Assembly: GCF_021533215.1 (NCBI RefSeq)
Contig: NZ_JAJNKA010000007.1
Coordinates: 124,001 to 188,000 of the forward strand
Reading direction: 5' to 3'
From: Portibacter lacus
GTDB taxonomy: Bacteria; Bacteroidota; Bacteroidia; Chitinophagales; Saprospiraceae
DNA length: 64,000 nucleotides
In this document: one piece after another, positions 9,308 to 17,869 of the stretch
Layout of the letters: every line of letters starts with the position of its first letter
How positions within the stretch are numbered: the stretch's first letter is position 1
Position numbers and translations under genes: made by a program
Notes under the pieces: generated by a model
Told to the model about the DNA's origin: nothing
Database searches by the model: none
Seen by the model: only the letters and a program-made list of their open reading frames with translations

Positions 9308-10963
9308 ATGAACATCAAAACTTTGATACTGATTATTATTAATAGTTTGATAGCATTAGTCATTGCTTTATTGTCATTTTCTTTTTATACGCAATTTTCA
9401 AAAGTTTTAAACGATCGTATTTTATTGCAATTGAATTCCATTAAAACACTTAAACAAATACAAGTTGAAAATTTAATAGAATCTGAATGGAAGACCTTTC
9501 TCACTTCTGAATCGAATGATCAGAGTTTTGACAGTACAGCAATTTTGCTTTCAGATAGCATTAAAAAGACTGATGGAATCTATGATTTTACGTCTTATCA
9601 CGTTGATAAAAAAACTTCAATAGGTTTTATTTCTAATTCTAAAAAAGGATCAAAGATTAAAATCTTAGATTACGATAAAATAAAGTTGATACTTCTTGAG
9701 CGAACAGGAATGGGTGAAAGTGGAGAATCTTATCTTGTTGGTGAAGATTATCGAATGCGTTCTCAATCTCGTTTTTTCCCAGATAAAATCCCATACAATA
9801 CCTTAGTAAAAACTGAGGGAGTAATGAACGCGCTAAATGGAATAAATCATAGAGGCGTATTTGAAGATTATAGGGCTATAGATGTATATAGTGTGTATAG
9901 TCTAATAGAGATTTCGAATCTAAAATTAGTCATCCTGTCTGAAATAGATGTAAGTGAAGTGACGATCCCATTAAGAAACTTAAAATCAAAGCTTATAGGT
10001 TTAACGCTCGCCATATTTCTTGTAGCTGTTATATTATCATTGTTCCTTACTAGAATTATTACCAACCCTATCAAAAATATGCAAAAAAGTCTAAGGGTTA
10101 TGGCAGCAGGAGATTATAATCAAACTAATAAATTCATAACAAACTCCAATGAGATAGCGGAAATGTTCGATGCACTAGCTAATCTAAAAGCATCGTTACA
10201 GGGTGCTGTAAAATTCTCCGATTATATTGGTAGGATGAATTTAAATACTGACTACCAACCAAAGGGTTCTAATGATCTGCTAGGAAAAAGCTTAGTAGCC
10301 ATGAGAGATAAACTCATAGAGTTTAGAAACAAGGAAGAAAATAGCAGAATAATTACAAAACGAATGTTAGTGGATGGTTTAGAAAACGAAAGGAGACGAC
10401 TTTCTAGAGAACTTCATGATGGCATTGGTCCTTATTTAACATGCTTAAAGCACTACGTAGAAAACAATGTTGTAGACGAAAATAAGAAAACAGAAATGAA
10501 AAAAATAGTTGATGATACCATTTCTGAAATCAGGTTGATGTCCAATGCCTTAATGCCTTCTTCTATAGATGATTTTGGGATCGGTGTTACCTTAACAAAC
10601 TTTGTTGAAAGCTTAAAAAAATCAACCGCTGTAAACATCGAATATGAAGATTTCACGATACATGATAACACCAACATAACCAATCGCCAAGGCATTAATC
10701 TTTTTAGAATTACCCAAGAGCTGATTAATAATTCATTGAGACATTCTAATGCAAAAACGATAAGAATTACACTTTCAGAATTTGATGAATTCATCTCACT
10801 TTTTTATTTTGATGACGGTATTGGTTTTGATGTAAATAATATTAAATTAGGTTCAGGGATTATTAACATTAAGGAACGTGTAGAAATTTGCAATGGTAAG
10901 ATCGTAATCGACTCCATGCAAAAAAACACGACTTTCGAAATTGAACTACCTGTCGAATTATGA
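9308..10963 (+). CDS. NarL-type membrane sensor histidine kinase
   Basis: A 551-residue kinase. A transmembrane helix at about 7-27, an extracytoplasmic Cache-like sensor at about 30-225 and a second helix at about 228-248 are followed by a HAMP linker (RIITNPIKNMQKSL). A HisKA_3 dimerisation domain follows, with the phospho-acceptor His370 in RELHDGIGPYL, and then an HATPase domain (ITQELINNSLRHSNA; DDGIGFD; GSGIINIKERVE). It should autophosphorylate and pass phosphate to the regulator that overlaps its stop (ATGA). The ligand is unknown. Confidence 0.92.
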   Translation: MNIKTLILIIINSLIALVIALLSFSFYTQFSKVLNDRILLQLNSIKTLKQIQVENLIESEWKTFLTSESNDQSFDSTAILLSDSIKKTDGIYDFTSYHVDKKTSIGFISNSKKGSKIKILDYDKIKLILLERTGMGESGESYLVGEDYRMRSQSRFFPDKIPYNTLVKTEGVMNALNGINHRGVFEDYRAIDVYSVYSLIEISNLKLVILSEIDVSEVTIPLRNLKSKLIGLTLAIFLVAVILSLFLTRIITNPIKNMQKSLRVMAAGDYNQTNKFITNSNEIAEMFDALANLKASLQGAVKFSDYIGRMNLNTDYQPKGSNDLLGKSLVAMRDKLIEFRNKEENSRIITKRMLVDGLENERRRLSRELHDGIGPYLTCLKHYVENNVVDENKKTEMKKIVDDTISEIRLMSNALMPSSIDDFGIGVTLTNFVESLKKSTAVNIEYEDFTIHDNTNITNRQGINLFRITQELINNSLRHSNAKTIRITLSEFDEFISLFYFDDGIGFDVNNIKLGSGIINIKERVEICNGKIVIDSMQKNTTFEIELPVEL

Positions 10964-11592
10964 ATGAAATTAAAATAGTTATAGCTGACGATCATGAACT
11001 TTTCCGAAAGGGATTAGCTGAATTATTGAGAAAGCATGATGATATAAAAATAGTTAAAAGTGTTGCGAATGGTGAAGAGTTTATGGTATTTATAAATAGT
11101 GAATTAGAAGCAGATATTGTGCTTTTAGATATTACGATGCCAAAAATGGACGGTTTTCAGGTTCTAAAAGAAATGAAAACTGCAAACTCTAACATAAAGC
11201 CTATTATTATTTCTATGCACAGTGATGGCAACTATATTGCTAAATGCGCTAAAAGCGGAGCTTATGGCTATTTGTTAAAAAATACTGATGAACACGAATT
11301 GACTTTAGCAATAAGAACAGTAAACAAGGGTAAAAAATATTTCAGCGCTGAAATTTCTGAAAAAATGATCAATTTTATGTCAACTCAAAGTGTCAGTGAG
11401 AATATTTTGTCAGCCAAGGAAACAGAAGTTTTAGGATTAATTTCGGAAGGCTTTACAACAAAAGAAATTGCGGCTAAACTCTTTGTTAGTTCTCGCACCA
11501 CAGAAACCCATCGCGCAAACATATTAAAAAAATTAGAAGTAAGAAACACCGCTGAACTGATTAAGAAAGCAGCAAAAATAAATTTGATATAA
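10960..11592 (+). CDS. NarL/FixJ-family response regulator
   Basis: A 210-residue protein that overlaps the kinase gene by 4 bp. The receiver domain (1-120) has the acidic pair in VIADDHELF, phospho-acceptor Asp57 in VLLDITMPKMDG, and Lys in YLLKNTDE. A LuxR-type HTH occupies about 147-205 (LSAKETEVLGLISEGFTTKEIA ... SSRTTETHRANILKKL is spread over this part). A dimer should bind an inverted repeat; a perfect one lies 18 bp after its stop, before the repeat-protein gene, making that gene the first candidate target. Confidence 0.95.
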   Translation: MNEIKIVIADDHELFRKGLAELLRKHDDIKIVKSVANGEEFMVFINSELEADIVLLDITMPKMDGFQVLKEMKTANSNIKPIIISMHSDGNYIAKCAKSGAYGYLLKNTDEHELTLAIRTVNKGKKYFSAEISEKMINFMSTQSVSENILSAKETEVLGLISEGFTTKEIAAKLFVSSRTTETHRANILKKLEVRNTAELIKKAAKINLI

Positions 11593-11609
11593 AGCTCACC
11601 AGGATACTA

Positions 11610-11629
11610 TATCCGTATAAATACGGATA
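11610..11629. promoter_or_regulatory. Perfect inverted repeat, candidate NarL-type operator
   Basis: TATCCGTAT, 2-bp spacer AA, ATACGGATA: perfect 9-bp arms. The 2-bp spacing resembles the 7-2-7 arrangement bound by NarL-family dimers. It lies between the regulator stop and the -7-like element at 11675, centred about 70 bp before the inferred transcription start of the repeat-protein gene. No T-run follows, so it is not a terminator. Confidence 0.55.
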
Positions 11630-11674
11630 CAAAATGGGTAGATTCACATAATCCTAAACACCTATTTTGGTGCG

Positions 11675-11682
11675 TACTTTTG
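11675..11682 (+). promoter_or_regulatory. Bacteroidota-type -7 element
   Basis: TACTTTTG matches the TAnnTTTG consensus and lies 24 bp before the ATG of the repeat-protein gene. No good -33 TTTG is found at the expected distance, consistent with a promoter needing an activator. Confidence 0.45.
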
Positions 11683-11706
11683 TCATGAACATTTTAAATA
11701 GTAGTC

Positions 11707-12024
11707 ATGAAAAAAGTAGTATTTATCTTAGGTCTTTTAGTTGTTTCTTTTGGGATGTTTGCACAAGGTGAAAATCACGTAAAAAGAAGTGATTTGCAGG
11801 GTCCAGCTTATAAAAATTATAAGCCTTGGAAACACAAAACAGAATCGCCGAAAACCAATATCGTTAGTAAGAAAAAATCACTTACAGGACCAGCATATAA
11901 AAATTATAAACCGTGGAAAGACGCTTCAAAAGTGGAAGCTGTGGTCGTTAAAAACCGTGATAGCAAAAGTGAAAAATTAACAGGACCAGCATATAAAAAC
12001 CACAAGCCCTGGATAAAAAGGTAG
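11707..12024 (+). CDS. Small secreted basic protein with three GPAYKN(Y/H)KPW repeats
   Basis: A 105-residue protein. Residues 1-20 are a signal peptide (VVFILGLLVVSFGMFAQ). The mature part is strongly basic and holds three near-identical decamers at residues 32-41, 61-70 and 93-102 (GPAYKNYKPW twice, GPAYKNHKPW once), each preceded by L(Q/T) and separated by variable Lys/Ser-rich linkers of 19 and 22 residues. I do not recognise a family. Repetition with variable linkers suggests either a multivalent binding protein or a precursor cut into similar peptides; both are inference. It follows the NarL-type two-component system and a palindrome, so it is likely controlled by it. Confidence 0.75.
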   Translation: MKKVVFILGLLVVSFGMFAQGENHVKRSDLQGPAYKNYKPWKHKTESPKTNIVSKKKSLTGPAYKNYKPWKDASKVEAVVVKNRDSKSEKLTGPAYKNHKPWIKR

Positions 12025-12030
12025 GATTGG

Positions 12031-12322
12031 CATGGGATGAAATGAAACATGTCCTCTGCAAAATATAAATTTCTTTTATTAGTACTAGTATCAAAAAAAC
12101 CGGTGTTGCAATATCTATATTCACTACCAGGTACAAAATCTAGTATATGTTTTAAACTGTATTTCAGGCATTGGTTCATATCGTCGTTCCATTTTAGACG
12201 TTTTGCCAAGGTGTAGTTATACAAGCCAGAAGTATGGTTAAGCAATTGCTTAATTGTTATACTAACTTCATGGTGCTGCTTAAGGTTTACATACTTAGAT
12301 ACCGGATCATTTACCCCCTTAC
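12031..12322 (-). pseudogene. Decayed class C beta-lactamase-like serine hydrolase
   Basis: On the minus strand, 12322 downward reads GVNDPVSKYVNL, ITIKQLLNHTSGLY and then PGSEYRYCNTGF, matching the middle of serine hydrolases (DPVSKY, LLNHTSGL, and the Y-S-N motif, here YCN). The N-terminal part with SxxK is absent: a stop precedes GVNDP. After CNTGF a run of seven T changes the frame to one reading LILVLIKEIY, similar to the next helix of the family. The remnant ends against the repeat-protein gene. An intact relative lies at 28143-29174. Confidence 0.7.
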
Positions 12323-12336
12323 CCTACTCTATCTTC

Positions 12337-13371
12337 TTATGAATTGGCTACGTCTTTTTTGTTTAGATTGACAACTATTTTACCAATCACCGTACGTTGT
12401 TCTAGGCTATGAATAGCATCTGGTATTTCTTTCAAGGAAATTACTTTTTGTATAGCAGGATTTATCTTTTTGTCAGCAATCATTTCAAGTACTGTTTTAA
12501 TATTTTTTGTAACCTCAACCTCTTGTGTTAAAGCCATAAATTTCTGACTACCACGGTCGAAGCGGCCAAAAAGTTTTAGCTTAAGCATATTGTAAAAATC
12601 ACCTCCAACTAATACATATTTACCGTCTTTCTTTAAAATTTGTTTATATCTGCCTGGACATTCGAACGATGCCGTATCAAAAACAACATCAAATTCATTT
12701 CCATTTAGCGCTTTGATGGAGCCCTTTTTTTTATAATCAACGATCTCATCTGCTCCCCAACTCCTGACTGCATTAATCTTTTTGGTGGAACATATTGCAG
12801 TTACATGGGCTCCCTGAGCTTTTGCTATCTGAACACCAAAAGATCCAACACCACCAGAGGCTCCATTAATCAACACTTTATCTCCTGGATTAATGGTGCA
12901 GAGTGTCATTCCCATCAGTGCAGCTTGGCCAGATATAGGCACTGTTGCGGCTTGCTCAAAAGAAACGGTATCCGGCTTTCTGACCAAGTGTTTAGCATCT
13001 ACTATTGCATACTCTGCAAAACCTCCTCCATAGGATTTACGAATATCAGCCACGACTGGATCCCCTATTTTAAAACCCTTAACATTTTTCCCTATGAGTT
13101 GAATCGTTCCAGCGATGTCCATTCCTAAGATGCTTTTTTTCTTAGAAGGTCTAAACAATCCAAAAACCATCCGAATGATAAAATAATTCGCTCGGACAAT
13201 ATACCTATCGGCAGCATTAATGGAGGAACATTCAATTTTTACTAAAACTTGATTCTTGTTGGGTTTAGGAATTTCCATATCATCGACAAGTTCCACTACT
13301 TCCTGAGGGTTACCATAGTTTCGGAAGATAATGGCGCGCATCAATTTGGGAGCATTCTTTAAAGGTTTCAT
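12337..13371 (-). CDS. Zinc-free MDR-type NAD(P)H:quinone oxidoreductase / alcohol dehydrogenase
   Basis: About 344 residues from MKPLKNA (MRAIIFRNYG at 13341 is also plausible; the frame is open to 13428). It has an N-terminal GroES-like domain (GMDIAGTIQLIG, GDPVVAD) and a Rossmann domain with the nucleotide motif GASGGVGSFGVQIAKAQGA. The C-terminal part includes TVIGKIVV. The structural and catalytic zinc Cys pattern is missing, as in quinone reductases. It should reduce a quinone or enone with NADPH. It follows the AraC gene closely on the same strand and is a probable target of it. Confidence 0.85.
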   Translation of the reverse strand: MKPLKNAPKLMRAIIFRNYGNPQEVVELVDDMEIPKPNKNQVLVKIECSSINAADRYIVRANYFIIRMVFGLFRPSKKKSILGMDIAGTIQLIGKNVKGFKIGDPVVADIRKSYGGGFAEYAIVDAKHLVRKPDTVSFEQAATVPISGQAALMGMTLCTINPGDKVLINGASGGVGSFGVQIAKAQGAHVTAICSTKKINAVRSWGADEIVDYKKKGSIKALNGNEFDVVFDTASFECPGRYKQILKKDGKYVLVGGDFYNMLKLKLFGRFDRGSQKFMALTQEVEVTKNIKTVLEMIADKKINPAIQKVISLKEIPDAIHSLEQRTVIGKIVVNLNKKDVANS

Positions 13372-13431
13372 ATTTTTTATTATAAATGTATGAGGAAGCG
13401 ATGATTCAGCCTTTTCCTGTAGGCTCAATTA

Positions 13432-14277
13432 TTATTCACTGAGGTTCTTTCTAAACGCTGTAGGCGAACATGCATTCTGCTCTTTGAACATTCTCGAAAA
13501 ACTAGATGGGTTCGTGAATCCACATTCATAGCAAATCTCTTTTATTGAGCTTTGTGATGTAGCTAAAATTATTTGTGCCCGCTTTAACTTTTTTTGAGTA
13601 ATGTATTTGGCCGGTGTGCTGTCATACATTTTGTTGAAATTTCTTTTGAACGAGGCCATACTGTTGTTTGTCATAGCCGCCAAACGTTGAAGGTCCAATG
13701 GCTCATACAGATTGGAATCTATGACTTCCCTAAATGAAAATTGTTTATCTGAAAACAAACCTCTTATGATGATATTCAAGTTGGATGATTCGTCAGTTTG
13801 AAGGAGAAGTAGAATAATTTCTTTTAACTTAAGTACCAAAATCTCTTCGCTCAGTACATTTTTGTAGCTGAAAAATTTTGCGATATAAGAGAAATATCCC
13901 TTTACAAGGGCTGTAGCATCTTCTTGAAAGGTATCCTTTCTTAATGGATGATCTAATTCTTTCCAAAATATCGGCTTTTGACCATCAAAAACTTTTTGTA
14001 GCACTTCTCGATTAAAATGAACGATAATTGCACTCAATTTTCCAGATTCTATTGTTGAGAGGCTACGACCGACTGTTTTACCGCATAAGGAAAGGATGAC
14101 CGTGCCCTTTGTAGCTAAAAATCCTGATTTTGTTAAGTCTTGCTCATCACCTTCTATGATATAGGCAAAACAAGATTCAGCCGGTATGTCAAAGCCTCTT
14201 TCTATAGGCGATAACAATTCATACCATGTAAATAATGGTTTTTCAAAGAGCAGGATTTGTTTAAATTTACTAGGCAT
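13432..14277 (-). CDS. AraC-family transcriptional regulator
   Basis: A 281-residue regulator with an N-terminal cupin-like effector domain and two C-terminal HTH motifs (LQRLAAMTNNSMASFKR; SIKEICYECGFTNPSSFSR, then MFKEQNACSPTAFRKN). The gene lies directly upstream of the oxidoreductase gene and probably controls it. The ATG at 14277 gives a normal family length. Effector unknown. Confidence 0.9.
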   Translation of the reverse strand: MPSKFKQILLFEKPLFTWYELLSPIERGFDIPAESCFAYIIEGDEQDLTKSGFLATKGTVILSLCGKTVGRSLSTIESGKLSAIIVHFNREVLQKVFDGQKPIFWKELDHPLRKDTFQEDATALVKGYFSYIAKFFSYKNVLSEEILVLKLKEIILLLLQTDESSNLNIIIRGLFSDKQFSFREVIDSNLYEPLDLQRLAAMTNNSMASFKRNFNKMYDSTPAKYITQKKLKRAQIILATSQSSIKEICYECGFTNPSSFSRMFKEQNACSPTAFRKNLSE

Positions 14278-14303
14278 TCCTGTTATAATTATATTATAAA
14301 TTT

Positions 14304-15014
14304 TTATTTAGTTGTTTCTTTTCTAATATTTTCTATCCCATTTTTCAGAAACTTCATTACCATTGGCTTAACCAGCCATAATGGCATTCCTTTTGGGTCA
14401 AATTGCACGCTATTTGTCGCTTGGCAAGAGTTATTAGAAGTCGAAGAAAAACTCCAAGAGCCTCTGAAAATTTGCACTCGATTCAGCTTTTTGGATGGAT
14501 GGATTTGACTTTCTTCCCATGCTTCATGCCATGTGATTCCTGTGTTTCCGTCTTTATCATTGAAAAAAATATACATGACACTCATTTCTGTATCTTTAAA
14601 TGGGAAAGGTTCGTTGTGAATGACGTAAGTTAAGAGACTGTCTTTCGAATTAATTTTGATTTCATAAGTTGGATGCTTCTTATTTTTCAAATCAGCAGAT
14701 TGATTCAGAATGTCTTGCTTAAAAGCTGCAACGCATGCTTTTGGTGCTGCCTGTATATCTCCTTCGATTTTATATTCTGAGAAATTGGTTCCTTTGATTT
14801 TTCGGGAATAGATAGTCCATTTTTCTCCTTTTCCCTCCGGGCTTTTTTTTACTTCTTCCATTTGATAAGAACTCCATTCTTTAATACTTTTATTTCTTAA
14901 TCGAATCGCACGGTGAGTTGAACAACTTGAAAATGTTATGGAAGCAATTCCTAAAACAATAGTGTAAACCAACAATATCGATATTCTGTGTTGGTAGATA
15001 ATAACCTTTCTCAT
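14304..15014 (-). CDS. START/SRPBCC-like lipoprotein
   Basis: A 236-residue lipoprotein: signal with Cys in TFSSCSTHRA. Beyond about residue 50 the strand/helix pattern and motifs (IQAAPKACVAAFKQDILNQS, YEIKINSKDSLLTYVIHNEPFP, FRGSWSF, LVKPMVMKFLKNGIEN) resemble START-domain proteins with a long C-terminal helix. These bind hydrophobic ligands in a helix-grip cavity. Ligand unknown. It precedes the AraC gene on the same strand, with 26 bp between them. Confidence 0.65.
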   Translation of the reverse strand: MRKVIIYQHRISILLVYTIVLGIASITFSSCSTHRAIRLRNKSIKEWSSYQMEEVKKSPEGKGEKWTIYSRKIKGTNFSEYKIEGDIQAAPKACVAAFKQDILNQSADLKNKKHPTYEIKINSKDSLLTYVIHNEPFPFKDTEMSVMYIFFNDKDGNTGITWHEAWEESQIHPSKKLNRVQIFRGSWSFSSTSNNSCQATNSVQFDPKGMPLWLVKPMVMKFLKNGIENIRKETTK

Positions 15015-15201
15015 ACTTCTTTGTCTTAATTCTGATGTATATACATCAAAGTTAAGTTGTAAGAACTATTTATGCATTCACTTAAGTTAATGGGCATTGT
15101 TTATTATCAATTTCACACGATGAAATATTCGAATTATTGAAATGAATATCTTTGATCATACCAACGAGACTTTCGAAAGTCAACTAAGTAGTATTTCGAC
15201 A

Positions 15202-15783
15202 CTATTTTTCCTTATCTATTATTCTTTTTCGTATTCTACTTAGAGATTGTGGTTTCATACCCAGATAACTGGCAATTTGATGATTGGGCACTCTATTAAA
15301 CAGATCAGGCTTAGTGTTAAGTAAATTCAAATATCTTTCTTCTGGTGAGGAAGATATAAATTGACTCCACTCTTCTTTAGCTTGGATTAATTTACGAATT
15401 GCAAAGTTTTGAAAAACATCATCAAGGCGGGGCATTAACAGTCGCAACTCTTCTTCAAATGTTTTTCCACTTATTGTTAACAAGCAATCCTCAGCGCATT
15501 CCAAATAATGTTTCGAAGGAATATCTTCTTTAGAAGGTGGGTTTATGGTTTCAGTTTCTGTGTAGAAGCCTATTGATTTTTCGTCTCCATCTTTTAATAA
15601 ATACTCCCTTATACATCCTTCAACCACCATGTAACAATTTTTAGGGATTTGCCCTTCCCTCAATAATATTTCACCTTTTTTAAATTCCTTAACTACCGTT
15701 TTGTCAACAATTAATGTAATCTCTTCTTTTGTGAGAATTGGGAATTTGCTAATGCTGGATCTTATTTTTTCTTTTGAATTCAA
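15202..15783 (-). CDS. Crp/Fnr-family transcriptional regulator
   Basis: A 193-residue protein with an N-terminal cyclic-nucleotide-binding jelly roll (KGEILLREGQIPKNCYMVVEG) and a C-terminal winged HTH (NHQIASYLGMKPQSLSRIRKR). It starts at a TTG at 15783; an in-frame stop lies four codons upstream and no nearby ATG fits. No FNR-type iron-sulfur Cys cluster is visible. Two copies of the dispersed AACATTGACC repeat lie 126 and 217 bp upstream of this start. Confidence 0.88.
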   Translation of the reverse strand: MNSKEKIRSSISKFPILTKEEITLIVDKTVVKEFKKGEILLREGQIPKNCYMVVEGCIREYLLKDGDEKSIGFYTETETINPPSKEDIPSKHYLECAEDCLLTISGKTFEEELRLLMPRLDDVFQNFAIRKLIQAKEEWSQFISSSPEERYLNLLNTKPDLFNRVPNHQIASYLGMKPQSLSRIRKRIIDKEK

Positions 15784-15908
15784 TGTGTTATTCTTTTAAT
15801 GAAGCAGAACGCTCCCATAAACACTCAATTTAGTATAAATCATTTCAACTTTCTCTATTCCTGTATATTTTTAATGGTGTCCATAAAACTAGGTATTAGT
15901 AGAGGACT

Positions 15909-15925
15909 AAAACATTGACCATTAA
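15909..15925 (+). repeat. Dispersed repeat, copy 1 (AAAACATTGACCATTAA)
   Basis: Exact core shared with the copy at 16000 and, in part, with those at 46605, 50936 and 59991. All copies are written in the same orientation and lie between minus-strand genes. Confidence 0.6.
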
Positions 15926-15999
15926 TAAGAAACACAAATTTTCCTTTTATTATCAACTTCTCAGTTCACTAATGTAAATTCTAGTTTTATCCGATCTTT

Positions 16000-16018
16000 A
16001 AAACATTGACCATTAAAA
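16000..16018 (+). repeat. Dispersed repeat, copy 2
   Basis: AAAACATTGACCATTAAAA, preceded by GATCTTT. It lies 60 bp 3' of the stop of the minus-strand gene at 16078 and 91 bp from copy 1. CATT is repeated with a 3-bp gap (CATTGACCATT). Confidence 0.6.
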
Positions 16019-16077
16019 AAATCATTACTTCGCTTATAGGGCTTCTTTCTCGCAGAAGTTGAATTATAACATAAACC

Positions 16078-17352
16078 TTAATTTAGGATGTTATGATATA
16101 AATATTCCCACGCTAACTGAACGCTATACAAGGGCGGATAAGAAAATTTTTCTACTTCTGCTACTTGATATTTTGGGACATTGAAATTAGGATGGTGAAA
16201 TAATTCCATCCAATTTATCTTTCCACTTGCGCCTAATTCTTTATAGTCCTTAATGTGCCAACTTATAAATCGATCAGGGTGTTTCTGAAAATAATCTACA
16301 GGTCTTACTCCTCCTACATGCATCCAATAAATATCGGCTTGGAAGTATACATATTCAGGGTCGGTGTTTTCTAAAAGAAAATCATAGATCCGAACGCCTT
16401 CAACCATTCCAAACTCATCTGCATGATTGTGAAAAGCGAAAGTCAGACCTTTTTCTTTGCATAATTTTCCTATCGCATTGTAATACTCGCAGTAGCGTTT
16501 CAGTTCGGCTATTGTTTTTACAGAATGGAGTTGATTATTAGAAGTGGTCAAATATGCTACACCTGCATCTAAATGGTCAGCAATACATTTCGACCACCAT
16601 TCCATAGCGTTTTCCCAAGCTCCTGAATTAGGTAGATGATGAAAAGTCATGGAACCTAAAAATTGCATTCCGTGATCTTCTACCACTTTACGAAATTCCT
16701 TAGGTGTCATACCGTAAAATAAACCTTTATCATAAACGAAGGTCTCTACGAAACTATAGCCCATTCGACCTAATGCGCTCAAGGTTTCTTTCGGTGACGT
16801 CAACATTTCCTGTTGGACGGAAACCAGCTGGATGCCAATGTTCTTATCCTTCGGGTTAGCTTTAATGTATCGGGTTTTCCAAAGACTTTTACCCGACTCA
16901 TCAAATCCTTCCACCATAACATTGGTCAAGCTTTCGAAATCAAATTCAACTTTCATGTAAAAATCACCTAACATGTCCACGTCTTGCATCTTCCATTTTC
17001 TTTCATCAAGAAAACGTCCACTGCCTCTGAAAACAACTCCTTCCGTATTCTGCCCTAGTGCAATAATTTGATCACTTTTTGTATCATAACTAATTAGTTC
17101 GGTGAGTATCGATTTATACGTTCCATCTTGGTATTGTAGCACTTCAACTTGTAAGGATTGATTCCCCAATTTAGAATTGTTGTTCATTTTTATAAGTGGA
17201 AATTGGCTAATGCTATCCGTCTCTGAATGTAAACTGCTCACCCAATGACCAGCATACTGATGCAGTCGATCAACTTGGGAATTGATTTCATTTTGTGCGA
17301 TCAGAAAAGGGCTGAAAAAGATAGCGATTATAATCAGCAGACTAATTTTCAT
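16078..17352 (-). CDS. Secreted sugar isomerase/epimerase-like TIM barrel with an extra N-terminal domain
   Basis: A 424-residue protein. The signal peptide (LLIIIAIFFSPFLIAQ) is followed by a beta-rich domain at about 20-165 resembling DUF1579/lipocalin-like folds (GHWVSSLHSE ... KWKMQDVDMLGDFYMKVEF). A xylose-isomerase-like TIM barrel (AP_endonuc_2 type) occupies about 170-424. Candidate metal/substrate residues are in VETFVYD, FAFHNHADEF, FQADIYWMHVGG and FISWHIKDY. Exported members of this family are thought to act on sugar-derived substrates outside the cytoplasm. The two-domain layout is unusual. Stands alone. Confidence 0.8.
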   Translation of the reverse strand: MKISLLIIIAIFFSPFLIAQNEINSQVDRLHQYAGHWVSSLHSETDSISQFPLIKMNNNSKLGNQSLQVEVLQYQDGTYKSILTELISYDTKSDQIIALGQNTEGVVFRGSGRFLDERKWKMQDVDMLGDFYMKVEFDFESLTNVMVEGFDESGKSLWKTRYIKANPKDKNIGIQLVSVQQEMLTSPKETLSALGRMGYSFVETFVYDKGLFYGMTPKEFRKVVEDHGMQFLGSMTFHHLPNSGAWENAMEWWSKCIADHLDAGVAYLTTSNNQLHSVKTIAELKRYCEYYNAIGKLCKEKGLTFAFHNHADEFGMVEGVRIYDFLLENTDPEYVYFQADIYWMHVGGVRPVDYFQKHPDRFISWHIKDYKELGASGKINWMELFHHPNFNVPKYQVAEVEKFSYPPLYSVQLAWEYLYHNILN

Positions 17353-17449
17353 GTTGTATTATTTAGTAAAGGCATCTTGCTAATATAGAAGCAAATTGGT
17401 GATAGAAAAAATCTAGATTGGTACATGGATTTCGAAAAATAAAATAGGT

Positions 17450-17767
17450 CTACCTAGCAAATGCTTGTATTTCATCGATGGCTCCTTGTTTATAAACTTC
17501 CATTACAATTTCATAATCTAATCTTCTATTAAAGAATAAAGAGCTATAATTTCTTTGGATGAGCGTACCCTTAAATAAATAATACTTGAGCCTTTCTATA
17601 CCTTCTTGTTTTTCTACTAAACTTAAGGCAAAATCAATAAACCTAGTCATAACCAGATTTGTTTCGCTTGTTAATTGACTCATTATAATATCCACATCCT
17701 CTGCGGTTCCATTTTTACCTCGCTCGGTTAGAACTCCTAGAATGCCAGAGTATTTATTCTTCTTCAT
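17450..17767 (-). CDS. Hypothetical cytoplasmic protein
   Basis: A 105-residue protein with no signal peptide, rich in helices (DVDIIMSQLTSETNLVMTRF; LDYEIVMEVYKQGAIDEIQAF). Family not recognised. No neighbour suggests a role. Confidence 0.5.
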   Translation of the reverse strand: MKKNKYSGILGVLTERGKNGTAEDVDIIMSQLTSETNLVMTRFIDFALSLVEKQEGIERLKYYLFKGTLIQRNYSSLFFNRRLDYEIVMEVYKQGAIDEIQAFAR

Positions 17768-17869
17768 TTCTTAAGATTAATATTGACTATCAGCTGATTG
17801 CAGATATTAATAGCATTATATCATGCCCTCTAAAAATAGCAAATTCTAAGTCAAAATTAACTCACTTGT

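Noticed and set aside
15909-16018. Two AAAACATTGACCATTAA copies 91 bp apart, considered as a CRISPR start
   Set aside because: Only two copies here, with others far away; no regular spacers or cas genes.
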